The notes under the pieces: model-generated
Seen by the model: the letters and a program-made list of their open reading frames with translations, nothing else
What the model was told of the DNA's origin: nothing
Databases searched by the model: none
Source: CAVVSD01 sp963757125
GTDB taxonomy: Bacteria > Actinomycetota > Thermoleophilia > Solirubrobacterales > Solirubrobacteraceae
NCBI GenBank assembly: GCA_963757125.1
Contig: CAVWQP010000004.1
Location: 1,240,001-1,304,000, forward strand
Direction: 5' to 3'
DNA: 64,000 nt
Shown: positions 19,820-29,431 of the stretch, piece by piece
Position numbering within the stretch: the stretch's first letter is position 1
Layout: every line of letters begins with the position of its first letter
Made by a program: the position numbers and the translations under genes

Positions 19820-20006
19820 CCGGCCCCTGTCGCTGCGGCACGACGTAGGTCGCGTACAGCTCCTCGCAGCGCGTCGAGCAGAAGCGGTGCTCCTCGCCGT
19901 CGACCTCCGCGACCCACAGCCGGCTCGCCACGACCTGGCCGCAGCAGTCGCACGGCGTCACGACCGTGTCCCACACCTGCGTGACGATCGGCTCCCAGCG
20001 TCCCAT
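19803..20006 (-). CDS. Small zinc-finger protein of the hydantoinase operon
   Basis: 67 residues from ATG 20006, five bases after the hyuB stop. Two cysteine pairs, CDCCGQ and FCSTRCEELY, form a probable zinc site like the TRASH/YHS type. Similar small cysteine-rich proteins accompany hydantoinase/acetone-carboxylase-type subunits in other actinobacteria, where a role in metal loading or as a third subunit is assumed. Function here is inferred from position. The 3' end overlaps the convergent cyclase gene by 17 bases. Confidence 0.6.
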   Translation of the reverse strand: MGRWEPIVTQVWDTVVTPCDCCGQVVASRLWVAEVDGEEHRFCSTRCEELYATYVVPQRQGPVTDGA

Positions 20007-20011
20007 CGCGC

Positions 20012-21726
20012 TCACCTCGCGTCCCAGCCGTAGAGCTCCTGGGCCGCGCCGGCGGAGACGATGCCCTCCTCCAGGTCGCGGGCGACCGCGTCGCGGTCGC
20101 GCTCCAGCGGATCGCCGAAGCCGCCTCCGCCCGGCGCGTCGAGCATCACCTCGTCGCCCTCGCGCAGGACGATGTTCGTGAACTTCGAGGCCGACACCGT
20201 CCCGTAGACCTCCTGGAACGTGCGGAACTCGGTCTCGCCGCGCGCGCTTCACGCGGATCGCGCCGTAGCCGCCGGGCTGCCCGCCCTCCAGGCCCCAGGC
20301 CCTGAACTCCCCCTTCGTGCGGTCGAAGAGGGCGCTCGCGGTGACCTCCGCCCCCGGCCCGATGCGCATGATCCGGCGCGTCCCCAGGCCGCCGCGGTGG
20401 CGGCCGGCGCCACCCGAGTCCTGGATGAGCGAGTACTCCACCGTCTCGAGCGGATAGCGCGTCTCGAAGATCTCGACCGGCGTGTTGCGGCAGTTGCCGT
20501 TCACCACGATCGTGCAGTCGTTGCCGTCGTCGTAGTCCTTGGCGCCCCAACCGCAGCCCTCGAGGTGGTAGTTCGCGTAGAACTCACCGGTCTTCGGGTG
20601 CACGCCGCCGAAGAGGAAGTTGCAGGCGCTCGCGCCCTCCGCCGCCGCCACCTTCTCGCGCATGACGGGCGCGAGCGCCCCGGTGACCATGTCGACGAGC
20701 TTCGGGTGCGTCTCCGTGTTGCCGCCGACGGACGGTCCCGGGTAGACGACGTTCGCGACGGTGCCCGGCGGCGCGATGATGTAGATCGGCCGGTAGGCGC
20801 CGCGAGTTCTTCGGGATCGCCGAGTCCGTCAGGTGGAAGACGGCGTTGTAGACCGCGCCCGCCGTCACGCCGTACGTCGCGTTGATCGGACCGCGCACCT
20901 GCGGCGCGGAGCCCGTCCAGTCGACGATCATGCGGTCGCCGTCGATCGTCACCGTGACGTGGAACCGCACCGGCTCGTCGACGACGCCGTCGTCCTCCAT
21001 CCAGTCGGTGAACTCGTAGCTCCCGTCCGGGATGGCGGAGATCTCCGAGCGCATCCAGCGCTCCGAGTAGTCCATGAGCTCCTCGGCGGCCTGCGTGACG
21101 AACTCCGCGCCGTAGCGGTCGAGCAGCTCGATGACGCGGCGCTCCGCGACCCGCAGGGATCCGATCTGGGCGTTGAGGTCGCCCCAGGTGTTCCGCGGCG
21201 TGCGGTGGTTGGCCATGATCAGCCGCCACAGGTCCATGTTGTTCTCGTCGCGCGAGACGATCTTCACGGGCGGGATCCGCAGCCCCTCCTGGAACACCTC
21301 GGTGGCGTCGGCGGCGAACGAGCCGACCGCCTTGCCGCCGATCTCGGCGAGATGGCCGACGTTCGCGACGAAGCCCCAGAGCTCGCCGTCGTGGAAGACG
21401 GGCCGGATCACCGAGTGCTCGGGGATGTGCGCGCCGCCCCGGTAGGGGTCGTTGTGCAGGACGACGTCGCCGGGCTCGAAGGAGTCCACGCCGAGCTCCT
21501 CGACCGTCCAGCGGACGATGAACAGGCTCGCCGCCAGCTGCGCCGGGCAGAACTCCGCCTGGCCGATCATGTTGCCGTTGCGGTCGAACAGCACGCACGA
21601 GAAGTCGAGGCCCTCGTTGAAGATCGGCGAGAACGCGGTCCGCGTCATCGTGATGCCCATCTCGCGGCAGATGTTCACGAACGAGTTGTTGATGATCGTC
21701 AGCTGGACCGGATCGATCTGCGTCAT
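20012..21726 (-). CDS. hyuB: Hydantoinase B/oxoprolinase family protein, frame breaks near 20802 and 20241
   Basis: Starts at ATG 21726, overlapping the hyuA stop (ATGA). Part 1 (to about 20802) has SFVNICREMGITMTRTAFSPIF, VLHNDPYRGGAHIPEHSV and TWGDLNAQIGSLR. Part 2 continues AYRPIYIIAPPGTVANVVYP and PSVGGNTETHPKL to IRVKRA. Part 3 (from about 20241) has FTNIVLREGDEVMLDAPGGG and GFGDPLERDRDAV, ending at 20012. Each switch is +1; removing one base at each site restores the conserved chain. Intact length would be about 570 residues. With HyuA this family performs ATP-dependent opening of cyclic amides (5-oxoproline, hydantoins) or ketone carboxylation. Confidence 0.82.
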
Positions 21727-23822
21727 GCCCGTGCCTCCTGGCTCGCGCCCGCGGTCGTCGTCGTCGTGTCGCCGCCGCTGCGGCGCAGGTCCAGGATCCC
21801 GACGTCGTCGCTCGAGATCGTCCAGCCCGGCGGCACCACCACCGTCGTGTCCATGGACTCGACGATGAGCGGCCCGGTCCGCTCCGCCCGTGCCCGCCAG
21901 CGCGCTCCGCGCGACCACCGGCGTGGGCCGGAAGCCGCCGTCGGCGAAGTGCACGTCGGCCGTGCGCTCCTCTGCGGCCTCCGGGGCGGCGGTGCGACCG
22001 CGGACGTCGAGCGAGAGCGGCGGCAGCGCCCCCGCGCCGTCCGCCGTGGCCGTCACCAGCAGCCGGACGAGCTCGACCGGCAGGCCGTCGAGGCGGTAGC
22101 CGTAGAACTCGTGGTGCAGCTCGTGGTAGCGCTCGAGCACCCGTTCGAGCATCGCGTCGTCGAGCGCGCCGTCGGGGACCGGGATCTCCTGCTCGTAGTT
22201 CTGGCCCTCGTAGCGCATCGCGATCGTCCGGACGGTGACCGGCTCCTCGCCGGAGCTGCCCTGCGCGTGGAAGGACTCGATCGCGGTCGCCTGCAGATCG
22301 TCGAACAGCGCGGCCACCTCCGACGCGGTCGCCGTCGTGCTCTTGAGGCTGACGCTCTTGACCTCGTCGACGCGCACGTCGGCGGCGAGCGCGCCGAACG
22401 CCGACGTCAGCCCGGGATGCAGCGGGACGATGACGCGGTCGATGCCGATCGCCTCGGCGATCTCCGCGGCGTGGGTCGGCCCGGCGCCGCCCATCGCGAT
22501 CAGCGCGTAGTCGCGCGGGTCGACCCCCTCCTCGACGGTCACGATCCGGACCGCGTTGGCCATGTTCTCGTTGGCGATGCGCACCATGGACGACGCGACG
22601 CTCACGGCGTCGCCGCCGAGCCGCTCGGCCAGGCGCTCGAGGGCCGTGTGGCTGCGCGAGGCGTCCAGCGCGAGCGTTGCCGCCGAGGAAGTAGTCCGGG
22701 TTGAGGCGGCCGAGCACGACGTTGGCGTCGGTGAGCGTGGGCTCCTCGGCGCCGCGGCCGTAGCAGGCGGGACCCGGATCGGCGCCCGCGCTCTGCGGCC
22801 CGACCTGCAGGAACCCGCCGGGATCGATCCAGCCGATCGAGCCGCCGCCGGCGCCGATCGTCTTCGTGCTCACGGTGGGGACGGCGACGGGCAGCCCGAA
22901 CTCGATCTCGTACTCCGACGAGAACAGCGGGGCGCCGTCGACGAGCAGGCAGACGTCGCAGCTCGTCCCGCCCATGTCGAGCATGACCGCCGCGCGGCGC
23001 GTCGGCCGCGCGCGCGTAGAAGCTCGCGCCGATCGCGCCGCCCGCGATGCCCGACAGGAGCACGTGCGCCGGGCGCTGGCTCGACTCGCCCGACAGCGCG
23101 TGGCCGCCGTTGCTCTTCAGCAGCGACCAGCGCGCGCCCGCACCCTGCGCCTCGAACGCCTCGTCGACGCCGGCGACGTAGCGCTTGACGGTGGGCTTGA
23201 GGTAGGCGTCGAGGATCGCGGCGGTGCCGCGCTCGTACTCGCGCCAGATCGGGGCGATCTCGTGGGAGAGCGAGACCGACACGTCGTCGCCGAGCGCCTC
23301 GCGGACGGCGAGCTCGTTGTCGGGGTTCAGGTACGAGAAGAGGAAGCACACGGCCACCGCGACGTCGCCGTCGGCATCGCCGCCGTGCTCGGCGACGGCC
23401 GCTCGCACCTCGTCGGCGTCGAGCGCGCGCACGATCGTCCCCTCGGCGTCGAGCCGCTCGTCGATGCCGATGCAGTCCCGTCGGCGCGCGAGCGGTGCGG
23501 GCTTGCGCCAGGCGAAGTCGTAGTGGTTCTTGCGGTTGATCCGCTGGATGTGCGGGATGTCCTCGAAGCCCTTCGTGGTGAGGAAGAGGACCCGTGCGCC
23601 GGTGCGCGTGAGGACCGCGTTGATGCCGATCGTCGTCCCGACGACGATGAACGACACGTCCCCCGGATCGAACTCGGCCTGCTCGAGGGCCGCGGTGAGG
23701 GCCTCGACGGGCCGCGACGGGTTCGAGGGGACCTTCGCGACGTACCACGCGCCGCTGTCCTCGTCGACGGCGACGAGGTCCGTGAAGGTCCCTCCTGTGT
23801 CGATGCCTACGCGAATGCCCAC
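21723..23822 (-). CDS. hyuA: Hydantoinase A/oxoprolinase family protein, frame breaks near 22990, 22676 and 21888
   Basis: GTG 23822 starts the ATPase-type N-terminus GIRVGIDTGGTFTDLVAVDE. The chain continues through FIVVGTTIGINAVLTRTGA to FYARAADAPR, then in the next frame VMLDMGGTSCDVCLLVDGA and GADPGPACYGRG, then SMVRIANENMANAVR and ALIAMGGAGPTHAAEIAEA, and finally GPLIVESMDTTVVVPPG to the stop at 21723. All three breaks are +1 and each is repaired by removing a single G. Intact length would be about 700 residues. It supplies the ATP-dependent phosphorylating subunit. It is divergent from the aminotransferase gene by 53 bases. Confidence 0.82.
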
Positions 23823-23875
23823 GTGCCGATCCCCCAGTCCGTCGTTCTCAGCCGTTCTTTGCCATGGTGGTACCC

Positions 23876-25153
23876 ATGAGCGACACCGCCCTGTGGCATC
23901 CCTTCTCGAACATGGCAACGGTGCGCGACGCCGAGCTCACCATCACCCGCGGCGAGGACGTGTGGCTGTGGGACGCGGCCGGCCGCCGCTACCTCGACGC
24001 CTCCGCCAGCCTCTGGTACGCGAACGTCGGTCACGGCCGCCGTGAGATCGCCGACGCCGTGCACGCGCAGATGATCGTCCTGGAGGACTTCAACGCCTTC
24101 GGCGACATCGCCAACGAGCCGGCGCTCGAGCTCGCCCGGCGGCTGGCGGACCTCGCGCCGATGCCGGACGCGAAGGTGTTCTTCACGACGGGCGGCGGCG
24201 AGGCGGTCGACACCGCGGCGAAGCTCGCGCGCAGGTACTGGTCGGCGCTCGGCCTGCCGCAGCGCGTCCACGTGATCGGCCGCATGGCGGGCTACCACGG
24301 CACGAACGGCTTCGGGACGAGCATCGGCGGCATCGAGGCCAACCGCGCCGGCTTCGGCCCCCTCGTGCCGCACACGTCCTACGTGCCGTTCGACTCCTTC
24401 GAGGCGCTCGAGGCCGAGATCCTGCGCCTCGGCTCGGAGAACGTCGCCGCCTTCTTCATGGAGCCCGTGATGGGCGCCGGCGGCGTCAACCTGCCGCCCG
24501 AGAACTACGTCGAGGGCGTCGCCGACGTCTGCGAGCGCCACGGCGTCCTGCTGATCTGCGACTCGGTGATCTGCGGCTTCGGGCGGCTCGGCTCCTGGTA
24601 CGGGATCGAGCGCTGGGGCGTCGAGCCGGACATGATCACGTTCGCGAAGGGCGTGACGAGCGGCTACCTGCCGCTGGGCGGCGTCGTGACGTCCTCGCGT
24701 GTGGCCGAGCCGTTCTGGACCGGCGACGGCGCGCTCTTCCGGCACGGCGCGACGTACTCCGCCCACCCGACCTGCTGCGCCGCGGGCCTCGCCAACATCG
24801 ACATCCTGGAGCGCGAGGATCTGATCCCGCGCGGCGCCGAGCTCGAGGGTGCGCTCGACGCGGTGCTGCGGCCGCTCGCGGACCATCCGCTGGTCAGCGA
24901 GGTGCGGGCGGGCATCGGTCTCATGGGCGCCATCGAGATCGATCCGCCCGGGCTCGCGGCGAAGGTGGCCGTGGCCGCGCGCGAGCGCGGCGTCATGCCT
25001 CGCGCGCTCGTGAGCTCCGTGGCGGTCTCGCCACCGCTCACGATCCAGCAGCCCGAGCTCGAGCTCATCGGCTCCACGCTGCGCGAGGCGCTCGACGACG
25101 TGCTCGAGCGGGACACGAGCTCCGGCGCGCGGAGCTACCAGGCCTCGTCGTAG
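23876..25153 (+). CDS. Class III (PLP-dependent) aminotransferase
   Basis: 425 residues from ATG 23876; an ATG twelve bases earlier is possible, but homologues begin SDTALWHPFSNM. Features are DASASLWYANVGHG, FFTTGGGEAVDTAAKLARRYW, the PLP-contacting Asp region LLICDSVICGFGR and the Schiff-base Lys in MITFAKGVTSGYLPLGG. This group transfers omega-amino groups (beta-alanine, taurine, diamines) to pyruvate or 2-oxoglutarate. It diverges from hyuA and converges with the iron alcohol dehydrogenase (19-base overlap). It may process amino acids released by the cyclic-amide enzymes; that link is inference. Confidence 0.9.
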   Translation: MSDTALWHPFSNMATVRDAELTITRGEDVWLWDAAGRRYLDASASLWYANVGHGRREIADAVHAQMIVLEDFNAFGDIANEPALELARRLADLAPMPDAKVFFTTGGGEAVDTAAKLARRYWSALGLPQRVHVIGRMAGYHGTNGFGTSIGGIEANRAGFGPLVPHTSYVPFDSFEALEAEILRLGSENVAAFFMEPVMGAGGVNLPPENYVEGVADVCERHGVLLICDSVICGFGRLGSWYGIERWGVEPDMITFAKGVTSGYLPLGGVVTSSRVAEPFWTGDGALFRHGATYSAHPTCCAAGLANIDILEREDLIPRGAELEGALDAVLRPLADHPLVSEVRAGIGLMGAIEIDPPGLAAKVAVAARERGVMPRALVSSVAVSPPLTIQQPELELIGSTLREALDDVLERDTSSGARSYQASS

Positions 25154-26277
25154 AGGCCGACGATCTCCTCGGCCTCGGGGACGCGGGGGTTGAACCCGGG
25201 GCTGCCGCTGGCCAGCGCGGCCTCCGCCATGTCCGCCTTCACGCGGTCGAAGTGGTCGCGCTGCACGCCGTCGAGCTCGCCGAGGCGCGGGACGCCGAGG
25301 TCGGCGTTGAGCGCGTCGAGCTCGTCGACGAGCGCCGCCTCGTCCGCGAGGCCCATGGCGCGCGCGATCGTCGCGTACCGCTCCGGCGCCCCGCCGATCG
25401 ACCAGCGCGTGATGGTCGGGAGGAGCACGGCGTTGCTCAGGCCGTGCGGCACGTGGAAGTGCGCGCCGATCGGCCGGCTCATCCCGTGGACGAGCGCCAC
25501 CGAGGCGTTGGAGAACGCCGCCCCCGCGAGCATCGCCCCGAGCATGAGCGCCTCGCGCGCCTCCTCGTCGCCGCCATCGGACTGCGCGCGCCGCAGGTAC
25601 GTCCCGATGAGCTCGGCGGCCCGTAGCGCGAAGCCGTCGGTCACCGGGTTCGCCTTCGCGGAGACGTAGGACTCGATCGCGTGCGTGAGCGAGTCGACGC
25701 CCACGTTCGCGGTCAGCCCGGGCGGGCAGGTGAGCGTCAGCCTGAAGTCCGCCAGCGCCACCCGCGGCATGAGGTGGTTGGACAGGATCATCATCTTCAC
25801 GTCGCGCGACGTGTCGGTGATGACGGTGACGCGGGTGACCTCCGAGCCCGTGCCGGCGGTCGTCGGCACGGCGATGAGCGGCACGCCGGGCTCCGGGATC
25901 TTGTGGTAGCCGAGGTAGTCCGGCAGGGCGCCGCCGTTGGACGCCATGACCGACACGGCCTTGGCGGTGTCCAGCGGCGAGCCGCCGCCGACGGCGACGA
26001 TCCCGTCCGCCTCGTGCGCGCGCAGCGCGGCGACCCCGGCGTCGACGAAGTCGGTCGTCGGCTCGCCGGTGATGTCGCTGAAGGTGGCCGTCGCGATGCC
26101 CGCGGCCTCCAGGCGCTCGGCCACCCGCCCCGCGACCCCGGAGTCGACCATGACCGGGTCCGTGACGACGAGGACCCGCGTCAGGCCGCTGCCTGCCGCA
26201 AGCTCGCCGACCCGCTCGCTGACCCCTCCCCCGACCTGGATGTCCGGGGGAAGGTGCAGCTCGACGTCGAGACCCAT
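25135..26277 (-). CDS. Iron-containing alcohol dehydrogenase
   Basis: 380 residues, normal family size. NAD-binding motif VGGGSPLDTAKAVSVMA, PTTAGTGSEVTRVTVI, and the metal site in ANVGVDSLTHAIESYVSA plus VHGMSRPIGAHFHVPHGLSN (Asp and three His ligands). It oxidises alcohols or hydroxyacids or reduces aldehydes in the cytosol. It lies 31 bases downstream of the lactate permease gene on the same strand, so the pair could import and oxidise a 2-hydroxyacid or related alcohol. Substrate not deducible from sequence. Confidence 0.92.
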   Translation of the reverse strand: MGLDVELHLPPDIQVGGGVSERVGELAAGSGLTRVLVVTDPVMVDSGVAGRVAERLEAAGIATATFSDITGEPTTDFVDAGVAALRAHEADGIVAVGGGSPLDTAKAVSVMASNGGALPDYLGYHKIPEPGVPLIAVPTTAGTGSEVTRVTVITDTSRDVKMMILSNHLMPRVALADFRLTLTCPPGLTANVGVDSLTHAIESYVSAKANPVTDGFALRAAELIGTYLRRAQSDGGDEEAREALMLGAMLAGAAFSNASVALVHGMSRPIGAHFHVPHGLSNAVLLPTITRWSIGGAPERYATIARAMGLADEAALVDELDALNADLGVPRLGELDGVQRDHFDRVKADMAEAALASGSPGFNPRVPEAEEIVGLYDEAW

Positions 26278-26308
26278 GGTCGCCTCCGAGGTGAAGGTGC
26301 TCCCCGGG

Positions 26309-27988
26309 TCAGACCACCATCCAGCTCAGGAGGCTGGTCGACTGGAGGTACACGAGGATGCACATGATGAGCAGGAGCAGGAGGCTCCATCCCACCACAC
26401 GGCGGAACAGATCGCCCTCCCGCCCGCCGAGGCCGACCGCGGCGGCGCCGATCGCGAGGTTCTGCGGCGAGATCATCTTGCCGAGCACGCCGCCCGACGA
26501 GTTCGCCGCGGCCATGAGCACCTGGTCGATGCCGGCGTCCTTCGCGGCGGCGACCTGGAGCTGTCCGAACAGCGAGTTCGAGGACGTGTCCGAGCCGGTC
26601 ACGGCCACGCCGAGCCAGCCGATGATCGGCGAGAGGAACGCGAAGAAGCCGCCGGCGCCCGCCGCCCACAGCCCGAGCGTCGTGGTCTGGCCGGACTGGT
26701 TCATCACGTACGCCAGCGCGAGCACGGACGCGACGGTCAGGATCGCCCACTTGAGCTGGTCGAGCGTCCCCACGAACACGCGCAGCGCACGTCCTGGACT
26801 GACCCGCAGCACGAGCATGGTGAGCAGGCCCGAGATGAGCAGCAGGGTGCCCGCGGCGGCCAGCCAGTTGAACGCGTAGGTGATCGAGGAGACCGCCTCG
26901 CCGTCCGCGTTCCGGACGTCCAGGCCCGGCCACGTGAACTCCTGCGTGGGCGATGCCAGGAAGTCCTTGATCGGCCCGATCTGGGCCAGCGAGAAGATCA
27001 CGATGATGATGAGGTACGGCGCGTAGGCGAGGGCGACCTCACGCGGCGTGTCGCGCTCGCCGCCCTCCTGGCGTCTGCGGACGTCGGCCTCGAACTCCGG
27101 GTCGTGCGTCGCGGCGCCGGCGAGCGCCGGGCCGCCGCCACGGCGCGGCTCGGCGGCCTCACCCAGCAGCGGCTCGGAGGGCTGCCACACGCGCAGCAGC
27201 AGGACGATGCTCGCGGTCGCGAGGAGCGACGAGACGATGTCGGTCAGCTCGACGGAGATGTAGTTCGAGGTGGCGAACTGCGCGATCGCGAAGACGAGCC
27301 CTCCGATGACGGCCGCAGGCCAGGTCTGGCGGATGCCGCGCATCCCGTCGACCATGCCGACGAGGATCAGCGGCACGAAGAGCGCCAGCAGCGGCGTCTG
27401 GCGACCGACCATGGCGCCCAGGTCCTCCTTGGGCAGACCCGTGATCTCGGCGAGCGTGACGATGGGGATGGCGATCGCGCCGAACGCGACGGGCGCGGTG
27501 TTCGCGACGAGCGCCACCGACGCCGCCTTGATGGGCGTGAAGCCGAGCGCGATGAGCATGACGGCCGTGATCGCGACAGGTGTGCCGAACCCGGCGAGCG
27601 CCTCGAGCAGCGCGCCGAAGCAGAACGCGATGATCACTGCCTGGACGCGCTGGTCGTCGGAGATCGCGCCGAACGATCGTCGCAGGACGGCGAACTCGCC
27701 GGTCTCGACGGTCATGTTGTAGATCCACAGCGCCGTGACGACGATCCACATGATCGGGAAGAGGCCGAACGCGGCGCCCTCGGATGCGGACAGCAGTGCC
27801 TGACCGGCCGGCATCGAGTAGACCGCGATCGCGACGATGAGCGCCACGACCAAGGCCGACAGGCCGGCCCACCATGCCTTGAGCTTCACGCCCCCGAGCA
27901 GCACGAACAGTGCGATGAGGGGCAACACGGCGAAGATCGACGAGAGCCCGAGCGAGTCGGACACCGGGTCGTAGACCTGCTTGTACAT
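26309..27988 (-). CDS. lctP: L-lactate permease (LctP/GlcA family)
   Basis: 559 residues with about twelve to fourteen hydrophobic segments. LctP hallmarks are ALLEALAGFGTPVAITAVML, VANTAPVAFGAIAIPI, FLSPIIGWLGVAVTGSDTSS and NSSGGVLGKMISPQNLAIG. A long hydrophilic loop (about residues 280-320) is usual. The family takes up L-lactate, D-lactate and glycolate with protons. Given the glycolate oxidase operon 10 kb away, glycolate uptake is an attractive role. It lies between fumC and the iron alcohol dehydrogenase on the same strand. Confidence 0.93.
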   Translation of the reverse strand: MYKQVYDPVSDSLGLSSIFAVLPLIALFVLLGGVKLKAWWAGLSALVVALIVAIAVYSMPAGQALLSASEGAAFGLFPIMWIVVTALWIYNMTVETGEFAVLRRSFGAISDDQRVQAVIIAFCFGALLEALAGFGTPVAITAVMLIALGFTPIKAASVALVANTAPVAFGAIAIPIVTLAEITGLPKEDLGAMVGRQTPLLALFVPLILVGMVDGMRGIRQTWPAAVIGGLVFAIAQFATSNYISVELTDIVSSLLATASIVLLLRVWQPSEPLLGEAAEPRRGGGPALAGAATHDPEFEADVRRRQEGGERDTPREVALAYAPYLIIIVIFSLAQIGPIKDFLASPTQEFTWPGLDVRNADGEAVSSITYAFNWLAAAGTLLLISGLLTMLVLRVSPGRALRVFVGTLDQLKWAILTVASVLALAYVMNQSGQTTTLGLWAAGAGGFFAFLSPIIGWLGVAVTGSDTSSNSLFGQLQVAAAKDAGIDQVLMAAANSSGGVLGKMISPQNLAIGAAAVGLGGREGDLFRRVVGWSLLLLLIMCILVYLQSTSLLSWMVV

Positions 27989-28062
27989 CAGAGCCTCCCC
28001 TGCCGCTGACGGAACGGGCTTGTCCGGTCGGCGGCAGGCGGAAACTCACATGTGGGGAATTG

Positions 28063-29391
28063 CTAGGACTGCGCGGCGTTCCCCGCTGCGATCTTGCGGA
28101 GGTCGAGCGCCTTGTCGAGCGTCTCCTCGTCGACGCCGTGCTCGCGCGCGACCTCGCGGAGCGTGCGCCCCGAGGCCGAGGCGTCCTTGACGATCTCGGA
28201 GGCCTTGTCGTAGCCGATGTACGGGTTGAGCGCGGTGGCGACGGCCAGCGTGCCCTCCGCGGAGCGCTCGCAGCCCTCGAGGTTCGCCTCGATGCCGTCG
28301 ACGCACTTGCGCGCGAGGAGCGTCGACGCGGCCGTCAGGAGGCCGATCGAGCCGAGCAGGTTGCGGGCGATGAGCGGGATGCGCACGTTCAGCTCGAAGT
28401 TGCCCTGCAGGCCGCCGACGGTGATCGCGGTGTCGTTGCCGATCACCTGGGCGCCGATCTGCAGCACGACCTCGGGGATGACCGGGTTGACCTTGCCCGG
28501 CATGATCGAGGAGCCCTTCTGCAGCTCGGGCAGGAACAGCTCGCCGATCCCGGAGCGCGGGCCGGAGCCCATGAGCGCGAGGTCGTTGGCGATCTTCGTG
28601 AGCGAGACGGCGATCACCTTGAGGGCCCCGGAGAGCTCGACGAGCGCGTCGCGGTTGCCCTGCGCCTCGAACGGATCCTCGGGCGCGCTGATCGTGAGGC
28701 CCGTGGCCTCCGTGAGCTGCGCGCGCACGCGCGCGGCGAACTCGGGGTGCGTGTTGAGGCCGGTGCCGGTCGCGGTGCCGCCGAGCGGGATCTGCGCGAC
28801 CTGGGGCAGCGCGTTGCGCACGCGGCGCGCGCCGAGGCGGGCCTGCGCGGCGTAGCCGGCGAACTCCTGGCCCAGCGTGACGGGGACCGCGTCCATGAGG
28901 TGCGTGCGGCCGGACTTCACGATGTCCTTGAACGCGTCGGCCTTCGCCGCGAAGGACCGCTCGAGCTCCTCGAGGGCGGGGAGCAGCTCGTTCGTCGCCG
29001 TGTCGAGGGCGGCGAGGTGGACGGCGGACGGGAAGACGTCGTTGGACGACTGCCCCATGTTCACGTGGTCGTTCGGATGCGCCGCGTCGCCGGCGAGCGT
29101 CGCGATGACCTCGTTGGCGTTCATGTTCGAGCTCGTGCCCGAGCCCGTCTGGAAGACGTCGATCGGGAACTGCGCGTCGTGCTCGCCGGCGGCGATCTGG
29201 TCGCCCGCCGCGCCGATGCGCTCCGCGATGTCGCCGTCGAGCAGCCCCAGCTCTGCGTTCACGCGGGCCGCCGTGGCCTTGATCCGGCCCAGCCAGTGGA
29301 CCACCGACGCGGGGATCGGCTCCCCGGAGACGGGGAAGTTGTCGATCGCCTTGGTGGTCTCTCCACCCCAGAGCTGCTCGATGGTCGCCAT
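28063..29391 (-). CDS. fumC: Class II fumarate hydratase
   Basis: 442 residues from ATG 29391, chosen because GAGGAG lies ten bases upstream; an in-frame upstream start would add 13 unrelated residues. Signatures are SGSGTSSNMNANEVIA-like TGSGTSSNMNANEV, SSNDVFPSAVHLAAL, SGRTHLMDAVPVTLGQE and the superfamily signature GSSIMPGKVNPV. It interconverts fumarate and malate in the TCA cycle without an iron-sulfur cluster. It is followed 74 bases later by the lactate permease. It connects to the malate made by the upstream glycolate operon. Confidence 0.96.
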   Translation of the reverse strand: MATIEQLWGGETTKAIDNFPVSGEPIPASVVHWLGRIKATAARVNAELGLLDGDIAERIGAAGDQIAAGEHDAQFPIDVFQTGSGTSSNMNANEVIATLAGDAAHPNDHVNMGQSSNDVFPSAVHLAALDTATNELLPALEELERSFAAKADAFKDIVKSGRTHLMDAVPVTLGQEFAGYAAQARLGARRVRNALPQVAQIPLGGTATGTGLNTHPEFAARVRAQLTEATGLTISAPEDPFEAQGNRDALVELSGALKVIAVSLTKIANDLALMGSGPRSGIGELFLPELQKGSSIMPGKVNPVIPEVVLQIGAQVIGNDTAITVGGLQGNFELNVRIPLIARNLLGSIGLLTAASTLLARKCVDGIEANLEGCERSAEGTLAVATALNPYIGYDKASEIVKDASASGRTLREVAREHGVDEETLDKALDLRKIAAGNAAQS

Positions 29392-29431
29392 GTTCGGTGT
29401 CTCCTCAGGTGCTGTTTCGGACGCTCTCAAG

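Noticed and set aside
18913..23822. Programmed ribosomal frameshifting in the cyclase and hyu genes
   Set aside because: No slippery heptamer, no stop codon or rare codon at the shift sites, and the same type of break occurs in unrelated genes on both strands.
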